This document shows positions 25,491-34,492 of a DNA stretch of 64,000 nt, in pieces (positions within the stretch are counted from its first letter, which is position 1; every line of letters begins with the position of its first letter). Under the pieces are notes generated by a model. That model did not search any database and was not told the origin of the DNA. It saw only the letters and a program-made list of their open reading frames with translations. The position numbers were made by a program, and so were the translations under genes. The stretch spans positions 22,037 through 86,036 of the forward strand of contig NZ_JQDZ01000053.1 of NCBI RefSeq assembly GCF_000764205.1. Reading direction: 5' to 3'. This stretch comes from Thalassotalea sp. ND16A. GTDB lineage: Bacteria; Pseudomonadota; Gammaproteobacteria; Enterobacterales; Alteromonadaceae.

Positions 25491-26252
25491 TTACGAATCA
25501 ATATTAAACTCGCCTCTTACGGCTTTAACGTTTAAGCCGCCAGAGCCACTTTCGGTAATGGTTAATCCGCCGGCATCTCTTACTTCGATATCGCCTGAGC
25601 CATCATCAATAGTCACCATGCCGCCAATGTTGTGTAAGGTCAGATCTCCCGAGCCATCATCAACATTTACGCTGCCGGCAATATCGGCAACCCAAATTTC
25701 ACCCGAGCCATCGTTAATCGCTACATCGCCACTGACGTTAGTTACTTGTAACTCGCCAGAGCCATCATCTAGATGCAGGTTACCTTGCACGTTTTTTACG
25801 ATAATTTCGCCCGAACCATCTTCTATGTCTACGGCGTTATTGATATCGGTAATTTTGATATCGCCAGAGCCATCATCAATAGTTAACGCCAAATGTTGCG
25901 GCACGGTAATTTCCAGGTTAATTTGTGGTGAATTGCCATTCCAGAAACCACTGGTTGATTGATGTTTGGCGACAAGCACCGCTTTTGAGCCAACTTTTTC
26001 CAGGGTTAATTCATAGTTACGTTTTTTGCTGGTTTCAATATCGGCTTGTACCGATATCTCTGTAGCACCTGCTTTACCGGCAATGATCAACACCCCTGAG
26101 CCGGATTCAACCTCTAAGCTGGTTAAATCACTGGCATTAAGTGACAGTGTTTCTTGCAAATGCACATCGGCGCTTTGTGCACCAACGTGAATAACACAAC
26201 CGGGTAAAACTAACGCCATGGATAATAGTGCGGCTACTTTGGTGATTTTCAT
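25491..26252 (-). CDS. DUF4097-like beta-solenoid lipoprotein with 18-residue DDGSGD repeats
   Basis: A 253-residue protein with a lipobox-like LPGC (Cys19). After an N-terminal strand region (about 35-120) come regular 18-residue repeats starting with IDDGSGDI, IEDGSGEI, LDDGSGEL, INDGSGEI, VDDGSGDL and IDDGSGDI (about residues 124-235). These should stack as a right-handed beta-helix with Asp-Gly-Ser-Gly turns on one edge. It resembles the DUF4097/head-GIN families of putative adhesin-like proteins. Predicted to be lipid-anchored in the cell envelope. The DDGSGD turns could bind a metal ion, but that is speculative. No operon partner. Confidence 0.78.
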   Translation of the reverse strand: MKITKVAALLSMALVLPGCVIHVGAQSADVHLQETLSLNASDLTSLEVESGSGVLIIAGKAGATEISVQADIETSKKRNYELTLEKVGSKAVLVAKHQSTSGFWNGNSPQINLEITVPQHLALTIDDGSGDIKITDINNAVDIEDGSGEIIVKNVQGNLHLDDGSGELQVTNVSGDVAINDGSGEIWVADIAGSVNVDDGSGDLTLHNIGGMVTIDDGSGDIEVRDAGGLTITESGSGGLNVKAVRGEFNIDS

Positions 26253-26448
26253 GATGGTATTCCCTGAATTTGCTGAATAATTTTATTCAATAATTTTTAA
26301 TATTAGGCAAATACAATCAATATTCGGGCCAACCTTGTAAGTTGTTGTTATTAAAGATATTAGTTGTTTTTGGTAAAAAAATTCTTTAACCCATGTGGTG
26401 ATAATTACTAAATAGTGGGGATAGTGACTAACAATGTGCCCTAAAGGC

Positions 26449-26748
26449 CTAGGGCTTCGTGCTTGTGGCTTCGGGCAGACTTGGCATTGCTCCACGACAG
26501 GTCAATTTTTCAAATTATGCGAGGTTAAAACCCCGCCAACCATACGTTTCCAAGGTTTGCGGGACTTCAGTCTCGCAGGTTGGCGGTATCCACGTTATGT
26601 TGATTACGGCAAGTTACGCTGCGAGGTTGAAACCCCGCCAACCAGCGGTACTGATCCTCGGTTGGCGGGACTTTAGTCTCGCGTTTTGGCGGTAGCCGCG
26701 TTACGTTAATTACGGCAAGTTACGATGCGAGGTTAATACCTCGCCAAC
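26449..26748. repeat. Family-2 palindromic repeats and a heptamer fragment downstream of nuoN
   Basis: GCTTCGTGCTTGTGGCTTCGG plus GCAGAC (26452-26479) is a lone heptamer end. After it come family-2 half-sites at 26519-26541, 26621-26643 and 26727-26748 (GCGAGGTTGAAACCCC type) and inverted partners at 26554-26576 and 26660-26682 (GGTTGGCGGGACTTTAG type). Neighbouring copies form hairpins and could act as the nuo operon 3' boundary. No gene lies in 26253-26789. Confidence 0.75.
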
Positions 26749-26789
26749 TAGTTACAAAAATTGATTTGCGGCAGCTTAAAACAATCAAT

Positions 26790-28244
26790 CTACCCAAAAT
26801 TTGATAGCGCAAACAAGCGCACTTCGGCGCTGATAATATCTGGCAAGATACCAAACACTAAGATCAGCAGACTTAGGCTGACTATCAAGGCTTGTGATAA
26901 ACGAGTTAAGGGTAATGCTTGTTGCACATTGGCGTTGGCGAACATCACAAAAATGATGCGCAAATAATAATACAAGCCAATACCACTACCGGCCACCAGG
27001 CTGGCCAGTAACCGCCAGGAGCCATTATCTACCGCCGTAGTTAACAGGTAAAACTTACCAATAAAGCCTGCGGTTAACGGGATACCGGCAAGAGAGAGCA
27101 AGGCGAAAATGAGGGCGGAAGCTTGCACTGGTGATTGCCAAAACAAACCACGCCAGTGTTGCCAGTCATCATTATCAACACCGGCATTGGCTTTTGAGGT
27201 TTGGCAGATAAAGGTAAAAATGAGTAAATTAGCAAGACAATAGGTCAACAAATAAAACAGTGCTGACTCCCAGGCAAGTTGCGTTGAGCTTGCCGCCAGT
27301 ACTTTTAAGGTGACTAACAAGTAGCCCATATGTGCTATTGATGAATACGCCAATAACCGTTTGATATTGGTTTGCTGCAAGGCCAGTAGATTACCCACCA
27401 ACATCGACGCAAAGGCGATCACGGTAATAATCAGCATTAATTGCTCATTGGCGTATAACTGGGCGAAGAACCAAAATTTCACCAATACCGCAAACATCGC
27501 GGTTTTCGAGACAGTGGCCAGTAGCATACTTACCGGTGCAGGTGCCCCCTGATAGACATCAGGCGTCCAAAAATGAAACGGCACCAGGGACAATTTAAAG
27601 GCAATACCGGCAATCAATAACACCGAGCCGGCACTAAACAACAGCCGCATTTGTTCATTTACCGCGCCGGTATAACTTAACGATACGTAATTAAAATGCA
27701 TATCGCCGCTAAAGCCGTAAATCATTGCCATGCCAAACAATAAAACACTGGACGCGGTCGCGCTTAAGATCAGGTATTTAAACCCTGCTTCAAGCGATTG
27801 CGTTCGACTGCGTAAATAGCCCACCATGCCAATTAAGGCAATGCTCAGTAATTCCAGGCCGAGAAATACACTGGCAAAATGGTTGGCAATGCTGACTAAA
27901 CTTGCGCCAAGCACCACCAGTAACAGCAATACGTAATATTCGTCGTGCACTTCCTGGCTGATGGCGAGATAACGGCCACTGATCAAACAAACAATAACCG
28001 CCGACAGGAAAATCAGCAGGTTAACGCCAATAGAAAAGCCGTCAAGATAAAATAAAATGGTCGATTGTGTGTTAACCGCCGGCAATACCAATGGGGTGGC
28101 ACCGGCGGCAATCACTATGCTGATGGCGGTAAAATATTGGATTAACGCCGTGCTGCGTTTCACTGCAATTAACAATAATTGCAATACGATAGCCAGGGAC
28201 AATATCAGCTGTGGGGCAATGGCGAATAACTCTAAGCTGCTCAT
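26790..28244 (-). CDS. nuoN: NADH-quinone oxidoreductase subunit N
   Basis: An antiporter-like membrane subunit of complex I, 484 residues, last gene of the operon. Core motifs include LGLELLSIALIGMVGYLRS, FKLSLVPFHFWTPDVYQGAP with the conserved proton-channel Lys and Pro/His residues, and LAYSSIAHMGYLLV. AGGAGCAAATTT precedes the ATG, and the start overlaps the nuoM stop by 4 bp (ATGA). Length matches E. coli NuoN. Confidence 0.96.
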   Translation of the reverse strand: MSSLELFAIAPQLILSLAIVLQLLLIAVKRSTALIQYFTAISIVIAAGATPLVLPAVNTQSTILFYLDGFSIGVNLLIFLSAVIVCLISGRYLAISQEVHDEYYVLLLLVVLGASLVSIANHFASVFLGLELLSIALIGMVGYLRSRTQSLEAGFKYLILSATASSVLLFGMAMIYGFSGDMHFNYVSLSYTGAVNEQMRLLFSAGSVLLIAGIAFKLSLVPFHFWTPDVYQGAPAPVSMLLATVSKTAMFAVLVKFWFFAQLYANEQLMLIITVIAFASMLVGNLLALQQTNIKRLLAYSSIAHMGYLLVTLKVLAASSTQLAWESALFYLLTYCLANLLIFTFICQTSKANAGVDNDDWQHWRGLFWQSPVQASALIFALLSLAGIPLTAGFIGKFYLLTTAVDNGSWRLLASLVAGSGIGLYYYLRIIFVMFANANVQQALPLTRLSQALIVSLSLLILVFGILPDIISAEVRLFALSNFG

Positions 28245-29758
28245 AAATTTGCTCCTAAGTTGATGACACTATCAGCCGGCACTAACGCACTAGCAGTCGC
28301 AGTCGCAGTGGCATTAGCTGCTACGCGGTATTGCTCGGGAAAATGCATTAACAAGGTTTCCGGAAATAAACCTAAGGAAATCAATAATGCCAATAATGAC
28401 AAACAGATAATGATTTCACGTTTGCTCAAGTCAACAATCACTTGTTTGCTTGGCCCCTGAAAACTTTGTTGAAACAGGTACATCCCATAAATGGCTGAGC
28501 CAACAAGGCCAATGGCGGCAAAGATCACCGACGTTGGGTAGACTTTAAAACTGCCGGTTAAAATCATAAATTCGCCGACAAAATTTAATAACCCGGGCAG
28601 ACCAAACGCGGCGGCAACAAACGCCAGTAACATGCCGCCCATGCGCGGTGCACTGCTAAACATACCGCCCATTTGCGATAAGTCGCGGCTGTGCAACCGG
28701 CTGTAAAGCATGCCTGCCATGGAGAATAGCGCGGCGCTGCTAAGCCCATGGGCCACTATGGTTAATAAGGCGCCATGGTAGGCAATTTGCTGGAAGGAAA
28801 ATAATGCCAGCATGACAAAACCCATATGCGAAATAGAGCTGTAGGCCACCAAACGTTTAAAGTCGGTTTGGGCAAAGGCCATTTTGGCGCCGTATAAAAT
28901 ACTGATCACACCAAGCAGTACCGCAACATTGGCAAATTCAGCACTCGCCTTGGGGAACAACTCTAAGACAAAACGAATTAAGCCATAGGCACCGGTTTTT
29001 AATAACACCCCGGCCAGCAACACACTGCCAGCGGTAGGCGCCTGGGTATGGGCATCGGGTAACCAGGTATGCACCGGAAAAGACGGCAACTTCACCGCAA
29101 AGGCAATGAAGAAGGCCAACATTAAATAAAACTCTACGTCAGCGCTGAGCAGCATTTGCTTAAGCGCAAAATAATCGAAACTGTAACTGCCGGTTTGTTG
29201 ATGATGGATCAGTGCCAGGCTGATAATGGCGATCAGCATTAGCAAACTGCTCACCTGAGTGAAAATGAAGAACTTGATCGCCGCATAATGACGGTTTTCA
29301 TGGCCCCAGATGGCAATTAATGCGGTCATCGGCAACAGCATGGCTTCCCAGAAAAAGAAGAACAGGAATAAGTCGGTGGCGATAAAAACGCCAACGATGC
29401 CGGCAATCGATGCCATCAGGTTGAAGTAATAAAAGCCGGTGTTGTCGGTAATTTCTTGCCATGACACCAACACGCAAATAACGCCAAGCAATAAGGTCAG
29501 GGCAATAAGGATAAAGCTTAAGCTGTCAATACCGGTGGCATAGTGAATGTTAAACGTGGTTATCCAGGGGATATTGGCGATGGTGAGATATTGGTGAAAC
29601 AATTCATTGTTGCTGTGGGCAAAATCGAGCAATAAGGCAAAAGCAAAAATTATCGCCATCAAGCTGATCCAGCGCCCCATATTAGGGCGATGATTTTCTC
29701 CGGCCCAGGCAAGAATACCGCCAACAAATAGCACCAATACCATCTGCGTTAATATCAT
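28241..29758 (-). CDS. nuoM: NADH-quinone oxidoreductase subunit M
   Basis: A 505-residue proton-pumping antiporter-like subunit. Typical segments are visible: FFFWEAMLLPMTALIAIWG with the conserved Glu, AVKLPSFPVHTWLPDAHTQAP and LVAYSSISHMGFVML. Overlaps of 4 bp with both nuoL upstream and nuoN downstream show translational coupling. The C-terminus has an Ala/Thr-rich stretch (VAANATATATASALVP) not usual in E. coli NuoM. Confidence 0.96.
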   Translation of the reverse strand: MILTQMVLVLFVGGILAWAGENHRPNMGRWISLMAIIFAFALLLDFAHSNNELFHQYLTIANIPWITTFNIHYATGIDSLSFILIALTLLLGVICVLVSWQEITDNTGFYYFNLMASIAGIVGVFIATDLFLFFFFWEAMLLPMTALIAIWGHENRHYAAIKFFIFTQVSSLLMLIAIISLALIHHQQTGSYSFDYFALKQMLLSADVEFYLMLAFFIAFAVKLPSFPVHTWLPDAHTQAPTAGSVLLAGVLLKTGAYGLIRFVLELFPKASAEFANVAVLLGVISILYGAKMAFAQTDFKRLVAYSSISHMGFVMLALFSFQQIAYHGALLTIVAHGLSSAALFSMAGMLYSRLHSRDLSQMGGMFSSAPRMGGMLLAFVAAAFGLPGLLNFVGEFMILTGSFKVYPTSVIFAAIGLVGSAIYGMYLFQQSFQGPSKQVIVDLSKREIIICLSLLALLISLGLFPETLLMHFPEQYRVAANATATATASALVPADSVINLGANL

Positions 29759-31680
29759 CCTTGCGCCCCCCCATTCATCACCTGCAGGGAAGGTTCGCTG
29801 GTACCGCTAAAGATCAATATCGCCAACAACATCACCACTCCCACCCCGATCACCGCGCCATACCAGCGCAATTGACCATTTTGACTGGCTCTTAACACCT
29901 CATGCCAGGCTTGTACGTTCCAGCTAATGCCTGTTACCAGTTGCTCAATGACATCACGACGATTTACTTTGGCAATAAAGACAAACGGTTTTACTAACAG
30001 CCACTCGTACAACCGGTCAAAACCCAGGCCGCCGTGCGCGAATTTAGTCAATGACGAATCTGACCCGACAACCGCTTGTCCGGTTTTAGGGAAGTAAAGT
30101 AAATAGGCGATCACGATTCCGACAAATGGCGTGGCAATGGCGACGTTATGTAACCAGGCGGGATCACTGTGCCCGGTTACCAGATTAAGCTCGGTTGGCG
30201 GTGCCGGAAAAAGGGCCGTTAAATTTAAGCCGATTAAGCCGCCCGCAAGCGCCAGCAGCGCCAAGATAACAAGCGGCAACAGTTGCAGTTTATCGGTTAC
30301 CGGATGCACCTTAACGTCACCGCGATAGTCGCCAAAAAAAGTGATAAACAACAAGCGAAAACTGTAAATACTGGTGATTAAGGCGCCGATGATTGCCAGC
30401 CACCAAAATACTGGCCCGGCGGTGTTCGACGAATACAACTCCGCCAGTATCGCCTCTTTGGAAACAAAGCCGGAAGTACCGGGAAAAGCAATTAGCGCGG
30501 CGATGCCAATAAAAAATAAGATGCTAACCAGCGGCAATTTTTTAAATAGGCCGCCCATTTTAAAGATGTTCTGTTGATGGTGCAGCGCCAATATAATCGA
30601 GCCTGCGGTTAAAAACAGCAGGGCCTTGAAAAATGCATGGGTCATTAAATGCATCACACCGGCACTGAAAGCTCCGGCCCCCAAGGCCAGCATCATATAA
30701 CCAATTTGGCTCATGGTAGAATAAGCCAGCACGCGCTTAATGTCGGATTGCGCCAGCGCGGCAATACCGGCCAATAACAGGGTTAATGCGCCGATCCAGG
30801 AAACTATCGTCATCACCTCAGGGGTAAGTACGAATACCCCCTGCATTCTGGCGATCAGATAGACACCGGCGGTAACCATAGTCGCCGCGTGAATTAAGGC
30901 ACTAACCGGGGTTGGCCCGGCCATGGCATCGGGCAGCCAGGTTTGCAGCGGCAATTGCGCCGATTTACCCACGGCACCGCCCACCAGCAGCAAACAAATC
31001 CAAAAGGCCATTTCATTGGCAATTTCACCACTGCCGGCCAGCGCGGTAATGTCATTGATAGCCAAACTGCCAGTTTCTCTAAATAATAAGAACAAGCCGA
31101 TGGCCAAAAAGGTATCGCCGACCCGGGTAACAATGAACGCTTTTTTCGCCGCCATGGCATTGTCATTATCCTGATACCAAAAACCAATCAACAAGAAACT
31201 GCACAAGCCTACGCCTTCCCAACCTAAATAGAGCAACACTAAATTGTCGGCTAACACCAGTAACAACATGGCAACAATGAACAAATTCATATAGGCCATA
31301 AACCGGGAAAAGTTTTCATCGTCTTTCATGTAAGCGGCAGCGTAGGCATGAATTAACAAGCCAACGCCACTAACGACCAAGCTCATCACCATAGATAAAC
31401 TGTCTAAACGAAAGGCAAAATTAACCGCCATATCGCCTAATTTGAACCATTGCCAAAGATGAACATCAACCACACTGTTGGGGGTTAACATTGCCACTTG
31501 CAGTAAGTACGCACTACTTAACGCACTTAACAACACCGCCCCCACTGAGAGGATACTGGCTGTAAGCCAAGACAAGCGTTTGGCGAACAGCACCAATAAA
31601 ATAAAGCTGAGCAAGGGGTAAAATGGTAAATAGGCGAGCACTTGCATCTGGTTCATTGTTGCCTCGATAGTTGCTTGCAT
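29755..31680 (-). CDS. nuoL: NADH-quinone oxidoreductase subunit L
   Basis: A 641-residue distal pump subunit with the long C-terminal lateral helix region. Conserved stretches: YLGWEGVGLCSFLLIGFW, GKSAQLPLQTWLPDAMAGPTPVSALIHAATMVTAG and LAYSTMSQIGYMML. I place the start at the ATG 31680 because GAGGGG lies 6-7 nt upstream; another Met at residue 9 is closer to the E. coli start but has no ribosome site. It follows nuoK by 2 bp. Confidence 0.95.
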   Translation of the reverse strand: MQATIEATMNQMQVLAYLPFYPLLSFILLVLFAKRLSWLTASILSVGAVLLSALSSAYLLQVAMLTPNSVVDVHLWQWFKLGDMAVNFAFRLDSLSMVMSLVVSGVGLLIHAYAAAYMKDDENFSRFMAYMNLFIVAMLLLVLADNLVLLYLGWEGVGLCSFLLIGFWYQDNDNAMAAKKAFIVTRVGDTFLAIGLFLLFRETGSLAINDITALAGSGEIANEMAFWICLLLVGGAVGKSAQLPLQTWLPDAMAGPTPVSALIHAATMVTAGVYLIARMQGVFVLTPEVMTIVSWIGALTLLLAGIAALAQSDIKRVLAYSTMSQIGYMMLALGAGAFSAGVMHLMTHAFFKALLFLTAGSIILALHHQQNIFKMGGLFKKLPLVSILFFIGIAALIAFPGTSGFVSKEAILAELYSSNTAGPVFWWLAIIGALITSIYSFRLLFITFFGDYRGDVKVHPVTDKLQLLPLVILALLALAGGLIGLNLTALFPAPPTELNLVTGHSDPAWLHNVAIATPFVGIVIAYLLYFPKTGQAVVGSDSSLTKFAHGGLGFDRLYEWLLVKPFVFIAKVNRRDVIEQLVTGISWNVQAWHEVLRASQNGQLRWYGAVIGVGVVMLLAILIFSGTSEPSLQVMNGGAQG

Positions 31681-31682
31681 GG

Positions 31683-31991
31683 TTAGCCCCTCATATCACT
31701 GAGCTCGTCGATATCAAGCGATTGTCGTTGTTGCTGTAAACGAATGAGCAAGGCTAAGCCCACCGCCACTTCGGCAGCAGCCAGCGTTAGGATTAAGATA
31801 AACATGATTTGTCCGTCGGCTTCTTGCCAGGCTGAACCTGCGGCGATAAAGGCGATGCCAACAGAATTTAGCATCACTTCTAAACTCATCAGCATAAATA
31901 AGGTATTGCGCCGGGCGATAACGCCGATAAAACCAATAACAAATAAAATGCCCGCTAAAATAAAGGCGTGGCTTAAGGGGATATGACTCAT
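31683..31991 (-). CDS. nuoK: NADH-quinone oxidoreductase subunit K
   Basis: A 102-residue, three-helix membrane subunit of complex [21 protein letters not shown] carries the conserved membrane Glu in the second helix, and [16 protein letters not shown] the second conserved Glu. It overlaps nuoJ by 4 bp. Length matches the family (about 100). Confidence 0.96.
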   Translation of the reverse strand: MSHIPLSHAFILAGILFVIGFIGVIARRNTLFMLMSLEVMLNSVGIAFIAAGSAWQEADGQIMFILILTLAAAEVAVGLALLIRLQQQRQSLDIDELSDMRG

Positions 31992-32548
31992 AAATTTCTC
32001 CCGGGAAGGTCTTGGCCTTTGGCAAAATGGTAACCGGCTATTAATCCGGCAAGCAGTAGGAAAGAGGCAATTTCGACGGCGAGTAAATAGGGGCCATAGA
32101 GCAGGATGCCGACTTGTTTGGCACTGACAATGGTTGATGTGCTTTGTTCGCTGTTGCTGGAATTAATGATTACATAAATGACTTCAATGAGTAATACCGA
32201 CGCTAACAACACCGGGCCGAACCAACGGCTAAACCAACTGTTGTGACTGCTGCCGCTGCTATTATTGCCGCTGTTACTGTCACCATAATAGTGCTCCGGA
32301 TCTTTATCCCCTTGTAAATCAAACATCATCACCGCAAACACAAACAGCACTAAAATGGCGCCGGCATAAACGATAACTTCCAAACCGGCAGCAAACGGGG
32401 CCCCCATAAAATAAAAACATACCGCGACCGCCAACAGCGATACCACTAAATACAATAAGGCATGAATGGCATTGGCGCCGGTCACTACCCGTATTGAGGC
32501 AATGATGGCAATGCCAGCGGCAAGATAAAATGGTATTTCAATGGTCAT
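31988..32548 (-). CDS. nuoJ: NADH-quinone oxidoreductase subunit J
   Basis: A 186-residue membrane subunit with the conserved third-helix sequence [21 protein letters not shown] (pi-bulge region). A Ser/Asn-rich hydrophilic loop (about 95-105, [15 protein letters not shown]) replaces the shorter E. coli loop. The start at 32548 begins a new segment of the operon, because 407 bp containing element J separates it from nuoI. No strong ribosome site is visible; AGAATGATAA lies just upstream. Confidence 0.95.
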   Translation of the reverse strand: MTIEIPFYLAAGIAIIASIRVVTGANAIHALLYLVVSLLAVAVCFYFMGAPFAAGLEVIVYAGAILVLFVFAVMMFDLQGDKDPEHYYGDSNSGNNSSGSSHNSWFSRWFGPVLLASVLLIEVIYVIINSSNSEQSTSTIVSAKQVGILLYGPYLLAVEIASFLLLAGLIAGYHFAKGQDLPGRNL

Positions 32549-32575
32549 TTATCATTCTCTTTTTTGTGTTCAAAA

Positions 32576-32952
32576 GCTACGGGCTACGGGCAAATAGCTG
32601 CGGGCAGTCCGTGGTAACTCATGGCTTCGGGCCGCGAGCAAATAGCTATTGGCAGTCCGTGTTAATTCATCGCTACGAGCTACGGGCGAATAGCTACTAG
32701 CAGTCCGTGTTAATTCATAAAATATTGGCTACGGGCCACTGGCAATTAGCTGCTGGCAGTCCGTGTTAACTCATCGCAATGTTTAAATTAATGTCGTCTT
32801 ACTTAATCTTCATCCATTGTTTCAATTGAGCCACAACCTTTCGTTGCTAGTTTCTATTTATTCGTTACTCATTTCTCGTCGCTAATGCTTGCTGCTCGTA
32901 GCTCGTAGCTCGTAGCTCGTAGCTCGTAGCTTTTTATTTTTAGCCCGCAGCT
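32576..32952. repeat. Heptamer-ended element J inside the nuo operon
   Basis: Four successive units of four 7-nt blocks (for example GCTACGG GCTACGG GCAAATA GCTGCGG) each run into GCAGTCCGTG; the junctions fall at 32604, 32652, 32700 and 32756. The right end is an inverted array of GCTCGTA units (32893-32930) and GCCCGCAGC. It fills the nuoI-nuoJ gap; non-coding. Confidence 0.85.
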
Positions 32953-32955
32953 TTC

Positions 32956-33483
32956 TTACGGCATCAGCTCTTTTACATCTACCGGAGGTTGCTCGTGCTC
33001 CCCCGTGCCTTTCGCTTTTACTCCGGCGGCAACGCCGGATTGTTTATAAAAATTATAATCCGGGTATTTACCCGGGCCGGAGATCAATAAGTTTTCTTTT
33101 TCGTACACCAGGTTTTGTCTGTCGTATTCGGCCAGTTCGATATCCGGCGTTAATTGGATGGCATACGTTGGGCACGCTTCTTCACAAAAGCCACATAAAA
33201 TACAACGAGAAAAATTGATCCGAAAAAATTCGGCGCGCTTGCGGCCGTCATCATCGATGGTTTGCTGCAAGGCGATACAGTCCACCGGACAGGCGGCAGC
33301 ACATAAATTACAGGCCACACAACGCTCTTCACCATCGGGATCACGGGTTAACACGATTCGGCCGCGATAACGTGGTGCCAGATACGGTTTTTGCTCTGGG
33401 TATTCCACGGTATCGGCTTTGCTGAAGGTATGTTTTAACACCAGCCACATCGTGCGAAATTGCGTGTAAAATAGCTTAACCAC
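32956..33483 (-). CDS. nuoI: NADH-quinone oxidoreductase subunit I (2 x [4Fe-4S])
   Basis: A 175-residue ferredoxin-like electron-transfer subunit. The cysteine clusters [15 protein letters not shown] and [15 protein letters not shown] bind N6a and N6b, and the family stretch [18 protein letters not shown] is intact. I start it at the GTG 33483: GGAGG lies about 7 nt upstream within the end of nuoH, and the N-terminus then aligns with E. coli NuoI. A longer frame to 33528 lacks support. It overlaps nuoH by 8 bp. Confidence 0.94.
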   Translation of the reverse strand: MVKLFYTQFRTMWLVLKHTFSKADTVEYPEQKPYLAPRYRGRIVLTRDPDGEERCVACNLCAAACPVDCIALQQTIDDDGRKRAEFFRINFSRCILCGFCEEACPTYAIQLTPDIELAEYDRQNLVYEKENLLISGPGKYPDYNFYKQSGVAAGVKAKGTGEHEQPPVDVKELMP

Positions 33484-34492
33484 TAATACCTCCCATACCA
33501 CCACCGCCACTAATACCGCCGATAACACCGGTGAGTTTCAATACGGCGGTGAGTAATAAATTAAACAAGGCTAACGGCAACATGACCTTCCAGCCAAATT
33601 CGAGTAATTGGTCAAATCGTGGCCGAGGCAGCGAGGTACGCAGCAAGATAAAGAACATGATCAACACAAACACCTTGCCAATAAACCACACCATTGCCGG
33701 GATCATCTGGCCAATGTCTGCGGGTAAAAATGCCGGTGCTAAATAGCCACCAAAAAACAAGGTAACCGACATTGCCGAAATTAAGGTGACGCCTAAGTAC
33801 TCCCCTAAAAAAAACAAGGCAAATTTTAAGCCGGAATACTCGGTGTGAAAACCGGCGGTGAGCTCGGTTTCGGCCTCGGGTAAATCAAATGGCAAACGGT
33901 GACTTTCGGCAATGCCCGCCACTAAAAATACGATAAAACCAATAAATTGTGAGCCGATAAACCAGCCATCTTGTTGGGCAATAACAATATCGCGTAAATT
34001 AAAACTGCCGCTCAGTAACACTACGCCCATTACCGACAGACCCATGAAGACTTCATAACTAATGGTTTGCGCGGCGGCACGCATGCTGCCTAATAGCGCG
34101 TATTTATTTTTCGACGCCCAACCCGCCAGTACCACTCCATAAACGGCCAGTGAGGTCATCGCCAAAAAGAACAACACGCCAATATTAAGATCAGAAATGC
34201 CGATAGTGTCAGAAAATGGCACCACCACAAAGCTCATCAACACCGTGGCCGCGGCAATAATAGGAGCGGCAATAAAGGTGAAAGTATCGGCAAATTTGGG
34301 GGTGAATTCGTCTTTTCCCAGTATTTTTAATAAGTCGGCCAACGATTGTAATACGCCAAACGGGCCAACCCGGTTTGGCCCTTTACGGTCTTGCCAAATT
34401 CCTATCATCCGCCGTTCTACCCACACCAACATCGCGGCGATAGGAATTAGCAAGCCTAAAATAACGGCAATTTCGATCAGCTTAAAGATCAT
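33476..34492 (-). CDS. nuoH: NADH-quinone oxidoreductase subunit H
   Basis: A 338-residue membrane subunit lining the quinone site. Motifs: [23 protein letters not shown] at the N-terminus, [26 protein letters not shown] (the quinone-channel loop with many conserved Glu) and [19 protein letters not shown]. The C-terminus is an unusual Gly-rich tail ([14 protein letters not shown]). It overlaps nuoG by 11 bp. Confidence 0.97.
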   Translation of the reverse strand: MIFKLIEIAVILGLLIPIAAMLVWVERRMIGIWQDRKGPNRVGPFGVLQSLADLLKILGKDEFTPKFADTFTFIAAPIIAAATVLMSFVVVPFSDTIGISDLNIGVLFFLAMTSLAVYGVVLAGWASKNKYALLGSMRAAAQTISYEVFMGLSVMGVVLLSGSFNLRDIVIAQQDGWFIGSQFIGFIVFLVAGIAESHRLPFDLPEAETELTAGFHTEYSGLKFALFFLGEYLGVTLISAMSVTLFFGGYLAPAFLPADIGQMIPAMVWFIGKVFVLIMFFILLRTSLPRPRFDQLLEFGWKVMLPLALFNLLLTAVLKLTGVIGGISGGGGMGGISG

